NCBI GenBank assembly: GCA_950295325.1
Contig: OX485808.1
Location: 33,870,527-33,934,526 of the forward strand
DNA from: Polytrichum commune
Lineage: Eukaryota > Streptophyta > Polytrichopsida > Polytrichales > Polytrichaceae
Length of the DNA stretch: 64,000 bases
Direction: 5' to 3'
The notes below the pieces were generated by a model. That model saw only the letters and a program-made list of their open reading frames with translations. It searched no databases and was not told the origin of the DNA. Of this stretch, positions 11,953 to 23,337 are shown piece after piece (position 1 is the stretch's first letter; the number at the start of each line of letters is the position of its first letter). A program made the translations under genes and the position numbers.

Positions 11953-14688
11953 TGTGAGCCTCAATCACCCCCACCTTTCAATTGCGTCCTAGTCCGGGTG
12001 AGGGCTCATGTGCCACATTCAATCATATCATCCAAATGTGCAAGCGTGATAAAAGGAATGAGAGAAGTGGTGTGTATAACACCTTTTTCTTATTGACTCA
12101 AAAAACATTTACAAATACTTGAGCACATACATGGACCATACATTGGAAATCCACTTAGTTCCTCCTTACTCTTAGCCTAAATTCACCCTCCTTCCACACA
12201 ATTGTACTATTGTCTGTCCCCTACCACTCCCTGCTAAACGACCTTCATTCCTTGGAGGCGTGTTGTTGATCACTCTCAACTCTCTCCCTAGGCCCAACTC
12301 GAGTGCAATGCCCACTGCCCCTGCAATTCGTTGAGGTCGATGAGGGTGCTATCAGCGATGGTTGTGCTTACCCCTTTTCGTCACCGAGTGTGGAATCCTT
12401 GTAACTATCTGCTGCTCACAAGCACTGTCCACGGTGACTAAGCAGACGTGCCTAGGAAGACTCCCATCAAGCTCCCCTCCCGATGCTGAGCCCGCCTCAA
12501 CCCACATTCCGGTGTAGAGTACAACAACCCACTTGGTGGTCAACAGGCAATGCACTCGGACATAACACCCTCCGAAGGGCAGTCGCCAAGCGGGCTGCTC
12601 CTTAGTCACCGCATCACCCCGAATTTGTTGCCGTAAAAGTTCAAGCTGCCAGCTGTGCCGCAACAGCTGTACCAACCTCGTGGAAGACTCTACTACAATC
12701 CTTCCTTCCAAATTCAACCCACCTCGACGATGACGATGCTCTCCTGATACACAAACGCTGAACAACCCCCAAATTTCCCACCACAATGACAGCAGTGACA
12801 TTCACAATTCAACCTGCCTACTTATCCTTTTCAACAGCAGTGTTACTTCCTCAGCAGGTCAAAAACGGCTTCACCGAATCCCAGTCATGAATTAAGTCAA
12901 AAAGGCGTCTCGGGAAGTCACCCAGATCCCTCAAACCTCATGCGCCGAAGATGAGAGCGATGCTGCTTAAATTGAAGCCGTTCCTACTGTCTAAAGTGTG
13001 GCACTTGGCACTTTAAATGAGTCCAAGTCCCTCACCACTTGCTAACGAAGGACCCTGCCTACAAGTCATTCTTTGACGACTGTGTTTTTATCCTGACAGA
13101 CGCTACCACAATACCCCCCTTCCTCAGTTGAACACCCGATTCGTCTTTAGTGACATTCCCCGGTTACTACGTACGGTGAACACCCACTGTGCTCCTTACC
13201 ATTACTCCTAGCACATGGATCCATTAGCAACTCAATCATGTCTCATCGTCCTCTTAGAGGGACTCACTGTGTCAATCCATCATTCCACCTTCACAAAATT
13301 CCCACCGTGATTCAAAAACACGACACAACATTGTCCCCTGCACTCCTGGCAGTAGCGCTCCACCATGAGTACCGAACCTCCCCCACCGCTATGCTAAGTA
13401 TCACCCCTGCGTTAATTACCCTTACCATGCTGCTCTTCTGCCCCTCCTAATGTTTCTGGGTCACAGCAGTCAACATGCCGTAGGACACGCACCCCAACTT
13501 CTAGCGACCCTTAGCTTCACCATTTCCACTACACTTGTGGGATTGCGTGAGTGTCTGATCCCAGTCACACCACCCGCATTCAAGGGCCCGCAACGGGTTC
13601 AACCAGGACCTCACCGCAATGCAACACATCCTGTTATTACTATGCGCCCTCGCCCCCTACCACCAGATGTGCATTACTGATGACCACTTAGCAAGTACCA
13701 AACTTAGCATTGGAAGATTGCATCGGTGTCTTTTACCTTCCCTCGTTGCGATGAGCAACCGCGCTTACCATTCAACCTACCGTGCCTGGTTGGCACCACT
13801 GCCCCAGGTAACTTGTCCATCAGGACAACCCGCTCATCCTTCATCTGAAAATAAATCTACTTGGAAGGATTGCAACTATGGGATAACAACAGAAAGATGG
13901 GTGGATGCTCATCTGGTGCCCTTATCAATGAACCGCTCGCAGTCTGCCGCCCAGGGATAGAACTGTGAAGTGTCGACTCTGGTACCATGCCTCCCCAGCC
14001 CCCGACTTGCAACTCGCTGACTCTCTTTAGCAGCTTCGGGAACGGATGCTCCTGACAACCTCAACTTTTTGATTCCTCCCGGTTTGGCATCTACTGCCGG
14101 TGCTCTGCGTGCTCAATCCTTCTATCGGCAAGCACACACTGGTGTGGTCCGTTATGGTATTTTTGTGTTTTCTTTTCTTTTCCGGCAGTGCTTCCGCCTC
14201 CTAACCCTAGCTCTCTCTCCTCTACTCTCCTCCTTGCATCAATCCCCAATGGAGCAGGGCTTCGCCCTCTCTCCCCCTCTCTTTGACTCCACCCTCATGC
14301 ATAATGAGGCTTCTCCTCCTTGCCTCCCGAGACCCCTCCAAGCCTTTTTTTTTTTCCCGGGGTGCCCGGCATCTTTTCGGGCCGCCCGAGAAGAAAAACG
14401 GGTTAAGACTTCTTCCTTTGGCCTTCACCCTTCCAAACTCCACTTTCCCCCTCCTTTAGTTTACTTTTCCTTCCCCTAGACTCACACTTAACTACTCATT
14501 TTCACTCACCCTTAATTCTTCAAGGTTTATTGCCCTTCCTAACTCTTATTCACCCTTTAACTTAATCCAATCAAGACTTTTGACTCCTCACCTTTCTTAT
14601 CTTTTTGATAGTTCAAGCAAGCACAAAATTAAGGTATTAGCAATTTTTAGTGATTAAGGAACCATGTGAGCACAATTTTGGGCTCACA
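11953..14688 (-). repeat. Long LTR of a chromovirus-like gypsy element (3' LTR)
   Basis: The minus strand begins TGTGAGCCCAAAATTG at 14688. At the other end the plus strand reads TGTGAGCC at 11953. The sequence following 11953 resembles the corresponding end of the first gypsy LTR at 7105 (a CCCCCACC block, then GCGTCC, then GGGCTCA). At 14689-14700 the minus strand has GCTTGGAGGGG, a polypurine tract. These place a 2736-bp 3' LTR of a minus-strand element here. The reading frames inside it are not conserved coding sequence. Confidence 0.65.
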
Positions 14689-14954
14689 CCCCTCCAAGCC
14701 ATGGCCCCCAATTACTCGGCTTACCCAACCTAGTTTGGCATGTCTATTCCCCCTCTTCCACTAACCAAGCACAAGTAAAAGACTAGGACCTCATCTCAAA
14801 CTTTTCTCTTTGCACCACTAAAGTTGGACTTTATTGCCTCAAGCCAAAAAACAAGTACATGTTGTGGAGCGATTAGCCTCGAAGCTAAGTGTGCTACTAG
14901 CGACTCTCCCCCACTAAAGGAGATTGATGTCCTCATCAATGCGTACGCTTCTTT

Positions 14955-15745
14955 TTATTGGAATTTTCTAGCCTTAGTTTCTTTAAAGTGCTTCACCAAT
15001 TCCTTGGCATTCATCATGTCTCTTGCCGCTACCCAAGTGGCTTGTTTATCATGGTATTCTCACCATTTCACCAAGTACTCCTTTGTAAATTTTTCTTTTC
15101 TTTTCACTTGGGCTTCCTACACTTGAGGATGCCCTCTTACCTTATGTTCCAAAGACATCCACAAGGTCGGGAGGTGGCCTAATCACTTGCTTGCGATTGG
15201 GCCACAAGGTGTCTTCCTTAAATGGTTTTCGTAATGAAACATGAAATGTTGGATGCACTTTGATCTTGGGCGGTAATTCCAACTTATACATGTCCTTGAA
15301 CACTTGTTCCACAATGGGAAATGAAGCTCCAATTTTGGACATGACCTTTAGAGTGAGGCCTTCGGGCAAGGTGAAGTTGTACACATTCAACAACACCTTT
15401 TGGCCTACCTCATTCTCCACTTCGTGTATTCGGAATCCGGCATTGACTTGCACTTCCGGCATTGATTTGCTCTTCGTAGCGCTTTTGGGCTTTCTCCACC
15501 AACAACTTGGTCATCTAGACTTGTTCCCACTTCTTGGCCAAGTCCTCACCATCTTGGTTGAACTCTAGTGTTGAATGTGCCCCCTCGAGAGCTAGGTTAG
15601 TAGATTGGAGCGCATCCACTCCATAAGCCACCACGAAAGACAACCCCTTGGTCGCCAAGTGCGTGGCTACATTATAACTAAACTACTTTATCCTACTTTA
15701 TGCATCGCCAATGGTACCTCCATGACACCATTCTATGGCGGCTTT
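14955..15745 (-). pseudogene. Chromovirus pol remnant: integrase C-terminus and chromodomain
   Basis: On the minus strand an integrase tail is readable (VGQKVLLNVYN, YKLELPPKIKVHPTFHVSL, 15142-15462). Upstream of it are further integrase pieces (KLLVEKAQKRYEEQ). Downstream, in another frame (14955-15093), is a chromodomain, EYLVKW-stop-EYHDKQATW. The chromodomain is interrupted by TGA at 15060-15062 at the position normally holding a basic residue or glycine. At least one frameshift separates the two parts. In this family the chromodomain directs integration to marked heterochromatin. The 5' part of the element is missing. Confidence 0.75.
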
Positions 15746-16607
15746 TTCTTTCTCCTTTATGCCAGCAATAGGACTATCATATTCCTCCTTCAAAACACTC
15801 AAATTCCAACTTGTGTGAGCAAAACTGAGTTCTGGATTGAATTCACTTTACTTTTTGTTTGTACATGCATACTTGTGTGTAATAGGCCTCAATTCCCATG
15901 GAAGTATGACTCATTGCAATGGTAATCCTATGTAATTTATGGTTTCATTTTTGGTGCATCCAATTTCCTTACATTGTTTGTTGAATTTCAATATGTTGTG
16001 TTTGTACTCAGTTTTGGCAGTCACTGTAAGGCCCACATCTAATCAGCTTAATCAAGCTACCTCTTCATCTGCCATTTGCAGCTGAAATCCCAGATATGAT
16101 ACATTCATCTGTCTTCACTCTTCCAATTTTGTAAACATGGACAATATAGTCACTATGTCTGTGCATGATGCGAAGAAGACTGCGTGAATATGCCCACCTT
16201 AAATTTGTGCATGTGAGTCATGAGACTGGTCTTATAAGGTAGATGAGTGTAAAGTGGCTCATTTTCTTAACCGGACCTTGATTTTGATCGGTATCTGGTT
16301 CGTTGAGGATCAAAGAGCAAACATCATAAAGACACATGTTTACAAGAGATTGGACTATGTCTCCAAATATTAATAACTACTCTACACTCCAATAGTGAAC
16401 ACAATTGGGAGGACCCATACATCTAGTTAAGAAATCAACAAACATGTAGGTCAATATTCATAACTAATCAGAGTAGGTTTGATTTTCAATTTGGCTGTCA
16501 CAGATGTTTCATTGTAGATTTGCTAATGCCACACAAGTTTTCTTGTGTAAATCTAATCGGAAGAAGTTGGAGAACAAGGAGAACGAACGACATAACACCC
16601 ACACAGT
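15746..16607. other. AT-rich intergenic sequence, no feature recognised
   Basis: No supported gene, inverted-repeat element or RNA gene is seen here. Confidence 0.4.
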
Positions 16608-16800
16608 GTCCGGGGAGATTATTGAGCATAATTGGTCGAGATCCTAATGTTCCCAAGCCCAACCGGTCACATGTTGACATCTTTCGGTTTTTCTTTATTA
16701 CTTTGAGGTATATTCTATAAAGTCCTCTAAAATGATCGGTACTTTTCCTAAAGTCTTGAACTTCAACCGGTTCATCTGTAAATAGCGGTCGGTTCTCCCT
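16608..16800 (+). repeat. AACCGGTT-rich dispersed repeat, copy 1
   Basis: About 195 bp, alignable with 22786-23004 (same orientation) and 41778-41996 (reversed). Shared landmarks are CCGGGGAG, GTCGAGATCCTA, CACATGTTGACATCTT, TCGGTTTTTCTTTAT, CTTCAACCGGTT and CGGTTCTCC. No coding capacity. I could not define terminal repeats. Confidence 0.7.
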
Positions 16801-17215
16801 GTTCTTTGCACCCACATACCTTAAATTCCATCCAGGACTTGAATTAGATGATCTCTCCAACTTTGAATTAAAAATTACTTGTTGGGTTGACAATCCTCCA
16901 TGCAGACGTCAACCATTCGCGATCGTGAATCACAATTGACATCAGCCCTACTTTGTCTCATTTAGCCTTTTGGCTTCCCGGATTTTCTAATCATTTTCGT
17001 TTCATTTCATTGAACTTACAAGTGATACTGTAACTTGGATCCCTTTAAATCTGGAGCTCTTACCCCAGGTAGCACCTGCCCGCCCCGATTCCGAGCATAA
17101 TTCTATGGAGTATGAGGACTTATCCATGAATTCTTCATTAGTCTAAAACTGTCCACAATTTTAAATTTGCTATGTATTCTAGAAGAATCGCACAATGTGC
17201 CAAGATAAACAACCA
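16801..17215. other. Sequence left of the Mutator-like element, no gene seen
   Basis: Unremarkable sequence up to the 9-bp target duplication at 17216. No feature is supported. Confidence 0.4.
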
Positions 17216-17224
17216 CTAAAAGAA

Positions 17225-17444
17225 GGCGAAGGCTAAATCCCTTGTAGTGAAGCCTCGCTGGCATCGTCGCGGGCCGGGCGGGCGGCTGGCCCCGCGCCGG
17301 GCCACTTTTACCCCCTCGGGTAACTAATTTCGGCTGTAAATCGCCGTGGACCGTAACACTAGCGTAGTGTCCCGAAACGATGTCGCCGGAACACTGTAAT
17401 GTTGTGACACTACCATACATCGCCATGGCATGGCCTGACATGGG
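17225..17444 (+). repeat. Left terminal inverted repeat of the MULE
   Basis: About 220 bp, inverted copy of 22249-22474. It includes a GC-rich stretch (GGGCCGGGCGGGCGGC) that differs by small indels from the right copy. Confidence 0.92.
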
Positions 17445-17987
17445 CTAGCGCCATAGCATGGGGCCCACCTTGCAGCACCAAACCCCGAGATCTCCTTACG
17501 CACGAATTATGTGACACTAGGGTTTTCTTGTATAGCGTTTGTGTGTGCGACGATGTTTAGGTTTTGTAGAATACCTAGGATCTGTTTATCTGTGCTTTGA
17601 CGTCTACGAGCCTAATCTCATGCTCTTGAGTCGTTGGGCACCACGGCTGCAAGGATCCATTTAGGTTTAGGCAATACTTGGATATGGAAGTATGCTTCCG
17701 CTGTTGAAGCCTCCGCAACATTTGCAAACTCTGCACCGGATTTGAACATCACACCTACTTCTGGAAAAATGCGACGAAGTCCCTGACGACAACGCAATGA
17801 ACCCATTTGGCTAATTTCAGGTGAAGTTCGCATACACATCAAACCAACACTGGTTTAGGCTTCCACAATTCTATGGTGCATCTAGGCATTTTCTGCACCG
17901 ACATGTAGATGAACAACTTTCTTCCTTTTATTTCCCCAAGTTTACGGTCAGGAACCCTTTCCCTTACTCTTTCCGTAGGCCCTTGTA

Positions 17988-20900
17988 CTAGAAGTGATCA
18001 TGTACATCTTCTGTGAGGGAAGTGATTGTCCAATCAACACGTCGGCCAACCATACGACTCCTTTCTGCTTTGAGGACGGACTTAAGAAACCCATGGTAAC
18101 CTTCAATTGCAGCATTCGTATCCTGACCGGCGTACGGTAAATTACGGTATCCGACGACCCACATATGGACCTTTTTTCCCCACTGGGATGTCATGTAGTC
18201 CCAAAATTCTTTTTTCTCGCGGGTATTTTGCCCTTAGCGCATCGAGCTTGTCATTGGCCCATGTCTCGGAATTGGGCCCAGTCGGGGAGCTTCGATCGTA
18301 CATCATCAGACCAATCTCACGCAAGATTTCCGCCCGGCGAAGCGCATCCTTGATTTTATAGCATGAATGTTTTTGCCACACGCGGCGAACGTGCCAAAGG
18401 CATAGGAACACAGGGACCTTAGGCCAAATGTCCCTAAACACAGCAGACATGTACGTTCCGGTTAGACAATGGAGCATCAGAGTGTGCGTGACATTGTGAC
18501 ACAAAGACAACACGTTCTCTTTCGTACATATTCTGGACAGTTAATGAGGAAGACCACGACGATCAAAAAGTGGAGTGGGGGAGGGGAATTAAGTGGAACA
18601 ATGCAGTGCTATCGACTCGTGACCAACGGGATGCCGGAAGCAGGGTGCAAAGAGGACACCTCTACATTACTAGGAACTTCGAAAGCATCACGACATGGAC
18701 GGGGAATGGTACGGTTGACTTACTCCAAAGCATTGATCTCCCCTTGGGCACAATCCACAATGAACGCAGAAGGTTGCCACCCTGGGCATTCCGTTTGCAT
18801 GCGAGCATTCAAAGATTTCATCCAGGGTGTTAAATCAAGCTCGGCGCACCTCAATGTAAGAATCCAGGCAACAGGTATCCCTTGATGCCATTCATCGAAC
18901 ACCATCAATGTGTATAAAGGAAACTACATCACATCGCAAAACAAGTATCGACATTCAGAAACTAGGGTCACAAAATTCGCGATGAATGTTCAAAGCAAGT
19001 ACGCAATCCACATGCGAGATGCTTGAATGGTGAATTATATACTGCCCTGAAAGGGCTAAACCAACATCCACCTCAGTGACTGACCTTCTTGTCGTTCGTG
19101 CCGAAGGTTGCGTCAATGGACATTCCACCGCCATGCCCGTACTTGGCCATCATCTCCACTTGCCATGAAGTCAGAATACCGATGGTGAAAGGCATGTTCC
19201 CCCCGTCCAGTTGGCCTTCCACCTTCAGTGGTTCTCCTAAGTTAGTTTCGGTGTAATGGAACACCTTCTCGGGATTTTTTTGTACCCACATTCGAACACT
19301 CAGGGCATCATTTGGATGCAACATCCATGTTTCCCTGGCTAGTTTCCTAGAAATATTCCGGATGTCTTTAGGAGTGATTAAAAGGTCTCATGTGATGACA
19401 TTACCATCAGACTGCCACTTTCGCAAAAACTTCAAGTGTTTTTTCATTATCTGGTGTACAGTGTAGTTCTCACGCAGACAACCGTCTACGAATTTCCTTA
19501 TAATCGGGGATAAATGCGCTGAGATTGCTCCACGGTCCCCAACCTTTAGTCCGCCATGGACCACGACGCCCTCTTTGTTGATGTGCCGCTCCTCGTGAAC
19601 ACAGAGCTCAGCAATGTGAGGTGCGTGCAACAGAATCTTCACAATAAAACGAGCCTAGCAACCACGTTTTATTGACAGGCCCCATTGCTTTTTGGAGTCT
19701 CTGGGTTTAACGTGAGGGGAGCCTTCAACCTTCACGTCATCCGAAATAACATCGCCGTTCGAAGGAAAGGGTGCCTTATATATGTGGTCGTTGTCCGTGA
19801 CACCGCCACCCTGGGAGCCCGTGACGGACGTTGATTTCGTCCCTTTGCATTCGCATACAAGGCAGTCTGCACTATCCCCGTCGGCAATGTCGTCTGCAAA
19901 ACTGTGGTAGTCGTTGGGTCTATCGAGAAAACTGGAACACTGGGGAGAATGAGAGGTGCAACTGAAACGACCAATTGCCGCTGGGTGTGGTGATCGCAAT
20001 CCAGTTGGATGGGCTAGGTTGGGCCCGCGAACGTCTGCTACGTCGTCCGTGACACTACCGCTGCCGTTGTCACTGATAGAGTAGGAAGGGAATGCTTCGA
20101 CCCCGACTGCACCCGCAAACGTGGGGTGGCATCCACCGTTGGTCGATCTATGTGGGCCTAGTGCGCAGACGGGGTCAAACGGATTCTCGTTGAGTATAAT
20201 GTTTTTAGTGTAAGAAGAAACCCATCCGAGATCGGATGTGTCGGTTAGGGCATTGAGCAATTCCCCGAGCTCTCGAAACATTGGAACTCCCTCCTTTCCA
20301 ACATTTACTCTTCCTTTGCAAGCTGAATGAGTCTTCATCAACACAGTATTATGATGGGATTTCGCCAACAAAGGGGTGACATTCAAGTCAGGTAGACACT
20401 CTCTCCTAGGCGGAGTTTTGGGCGGGGACCTGTGCGGAGAGAGGTGTTCACAACCGCCTTGAATGCACTCTTGACACGACAACTGTGGAAAACCTGGATC
20501 AACGGCGGGCACCGGAGGTTCATTCACTACATTTCCCACTATCTTTGGCGAGGGCCCCTTTTCCGAACTGCCTTCGGCGGGCATCCGTGACACTGATCTT
20601 GTGATGGAGGGGGCGCACATAGCGCACCAATTTCTGTAGCCTGGGGGCTTTGCCCTTGCCCTAAGACTCCAACGCCTTTTTTCGGGCGCCCTCCCTTTTG
20701 AACAGGCTCTGTAGACACATTGTGACACTCCCTTGTTGTGTCAGGCCCGTTACTTCCTTCGGGACATTGATTCTCAGTAACACTGGGAGAAACCTTCAGC
20801 TTGGAAGGCCTCTTTCGAACTGCTTTGGGAGCGTCCAACTCTGACAGTGGTGGGGCATTCAAATCTAGCGCAATAGTGGGCTTCGGCTTGAACTTCCGGG

Positions 20901-21626
20901 GGGCCTTCGGATTTCTCATTTTCATTTGCGACTTCATCCTGCTCTTTTCTTCAACAGCGGAGACAACTTTAGCAATGGCAAACTTCTTCTGGGCCCGTGG
21001 TAATAAATCCGCGGATTTTTTTTTTATTATACCAGAGAAGTCTTTGGGGCCATACTCACAATGCCACCTGCAATGACATACCACCTTAGACGTGACACTG
21101 AGTTCAAGAACGAGCGAATGATTGATCGAATTACGTAGTGTATAAACCTAATGAAACTGAATTACAGTGCAGAGGTAGGTACGCTAAATTGAACAATGCA
21201 TGCGGAGGTCGCCGGACGTTTATGATCTCACCATCCAAAGTCGAGTGACGTGCCGGCACCCTCCTTTGCATCATGTGCACGCTTATGGTTCTCCTGCGTC
21301 TCCCAAAATACACATTGAGTACCCTCCCTCCCATCCTGAACACCGGTAATGAAGTCAGGTATTCGAGAAGTGGGCACGTAACATAGCTTGACGTATTGGT
21401 CCTTTGCGTTCTTTCCACGCCGAGCACGGAATTCAGACTCCCACGTGAGATCCCGAATACTGAATGGCCCAGGTGGGGGATGTTGAATAGATCCTTCGAT
21501 GCGTGCCAGGATCTCTAAATCAAATGCATTTAGTTTTGGGCTGGCGGGGTTTCCTGTTCCGATTGCAGGCAGCGATTGTTGACCCCGAATGTGGTCGGGG
21601 AGAGTAGTAGGACTGGACGCCGCCAT
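17988..21626 (-). pseudogene. MULE transposase gene, intron-containing, inactivated
   Basis: Four exons can be read on the minus strand: 21626-21232, 21067-19085, 18923-18724 and 18433 downward. All have GT/AG borders and matching phases. The order is an N-terminal domain (WHCEYG), a long basic, proline- and cysteine-rich part with DLNAPPL and DLNVTPL, then the catalytic core. The first Asp is in MSIDATFGTN, whose exon splices to FPLYTLMVFDEW. The second Asp is in FIVDCAQGE. The C/H motif is LCLWHVRR, and the Glu lies in TNAAIEGYHGFLK. Defects are TAG at 19655, TGA at 19388, TAG at 17988, a one-base change in a T-run at 18210-18215, and a frame break near 20550. A C-terminal SWIM finger is not evident. 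Confidence 0.88.
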
Positions 21627-22248
21627 GTGCGACCAGCGGAGACCAAAGTAGAAATGACATGGTACAAGAGGTGAGGGAGGCAAGTAGTGTCACGAAGGTA
21701 GAGCTAACGTATTGCAATCAGGAACTTCATGTCAGGCTCGGTACCATGGTGAACGCAATGGGGATGAATGCGATGGAAGTGTTCGACACACATCGATTGT
21801 ATCTCACTGCACAGGCAAGAGTGTTACACAGAAACACCTAACTTTGGTGGTTACCCACCGCGCCTTCCACACAAACAACCGACAATTGTTGCCATATCCA
21901 AAGAAATCCACGGCATACTCTGGTGCGAGCCCCGTAACACCGTCCTAAACCCTAAGAGTCTAAGACCCCTAAACCCTAAGTGATGCAAGAGTTCAGTGAC
22001 CCTAAAGAGGTGGGAGGTCTCGAATACCCGCCGCAGTCCGAGGATCGACAACAGGAGCTGATCCTCCAGCAATTACCGATGTCTCGCACCGAACAGCTGA
22101 AGCGGCAGCTTCGGCAGCTTCGAAATGGCGACAATCAAACCGAGAAAAAATTGTGGGACACTGAGAAAACTAAGATGTGCAACCAGAACGCACAAACCCT
22201 ACAGCAGACCTCGGGTGCATAGTGTTACAAAATACTCTTAGTGGTGGG

Positions 22249-22474
22249 CCCATGTCAGGCCATGCCATGGCGATGTATGGTAGTGTCACAACATTGCAGT
22301 GTTCCGGCGACATCGTTTCGGGACACTACGCTAGTGTTACGGTCCACGGCGATTTACAGCCGAAATTAGTTACCCGAGGGGGTAAAAGTGGCCCGGCGCG
22401 GGGCCGGGTCCAGCCGCCCACCCGGCCCGCGACGATGCCAGCGAGGCTTCACTACAGGGGCTTTAGCCTTCGCC
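22249..22474 (-). repeat. Right terminal inverted repeat of the MULE
   Basis: Inverted copy of 17225-17444 ending TTTAGCCTTCGCC, followed directly by the target duplication CTAAAAGAA. Confidence 0.92.
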
Positions 22475-22785
22475 CTAAAAGAACATGCTGATTTCTGCGA
22501 TCCGGGCGAATTTTAAATTTCCGGCGTTGTATGAATCATGATTTTCAAACTTACAGGATGCTTTTTTCTGGAGTTTCATTCGAAGAAGTAGTACCGCTGC
22601 ACAGTGAGTGGATGATTCCCAGTTCACCGAAATGGAATCTGCAATCATCATCGGGTCATCCAATTAGCTGGACCTTTCTGAAATTGAAGTATTAAACATA
22701 CATAGTAGGTAAATATGCCGGTTGTTGACTTCGAATCAGGTCGATCACGAATCATGGGAGCTCTGCAGCAGAGGTAGGCCTGAGC

Positions 22786-23004
22786 AGTGCCCGGGAAGCT
22801 TTTGGGCATAGTCGGTCAAGATCCTAGTGATTCTAAATCCAACCGGTTACATGTTGACATCTTCCGGTTTTTCTTTATTTATTTAAGGTATATTCTCTAT
22901 ATATTCTTCGAAAATGATCGGTAATTTTACTGAAGTCTCGAACTTCAACCGGTTGTTTCTCAAACTCAACCGGTTCATCTGTACCTAGCCGTCGGTTCTC
23001 CCCT
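22786..23004 (+). repeat. AACCGGTT-rich dispersed repeat, copy 2
   Basis: Same family and orientation as 16608-16800. This copy keeps an extra internal AACCGGTTG block (CAACCGGTTGTTTCTC). Confidence 0.7.
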
Positions 23005-23337
23005 CGCCCTCGGCCTGAGGAGCTCTTGTAGGAGAATGGCATTCATGAAATGCTCTTCGAAGCCTGCAGGAATAATTAGCATCCTCTCCACGGTTATATA
23101 ATATCTTTCGGGAGCATGAGCAATCAGGTTAAGAAACTTGCCCTATGCAGTTGTTGCTGAGTTGCAAGTTGTCCTTGGTGATCAGGAGCATCATAAGCCC
23201 AGACGAGTTTGATGCTGTGGAATTTGAAGCGATCAAGTTAACGTCAAGACTGGTTGTTTAGAAGACCAGATTATAGCGTTCCACTGCAGAAAGAAAATAA
23301 GTTTAATGTGCAGGTGCTGCTGTTTTTGATGATCTCT
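23005..23337. other. Intergenic, no gene seen
   Basis: A short stretch between the repeat and the start of the duplicated segment. Nothing is recognised. Confidence 0.35.

Larger units (their letters stand above)
17225..22474 (-). mobile_element. Mutator-like element (MULE) with long inverted repeats
   Basis: The element is 5250 bp. Its ends are GGCGAAGGCTAAA on the left and TTTAGCCTTCGCC on the right. It is flanked by a perfect 9-bp direct repeat, CTAAAAGAA, at 17216-17224 and 22475-22483. Terminal inverted repeats extend about 220 bp (17225-17444 and 22249-22474). A 9-bp duplication with long inverted repeats is the Mutator signature. One minus-strand transposase gene with several introns occupies the centre. 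The perfect duplication and well-matched repeats suggest a fairly recent insertion, yet the gene is broken. Confidence 0.95.

Noticed and set aside
12352-14479. Several frames of 70-149 codons in the 11.9-14.7 kb region
   Set aside because: They lie inside the long LTR; composition is unremarkable and no family is recognisable.
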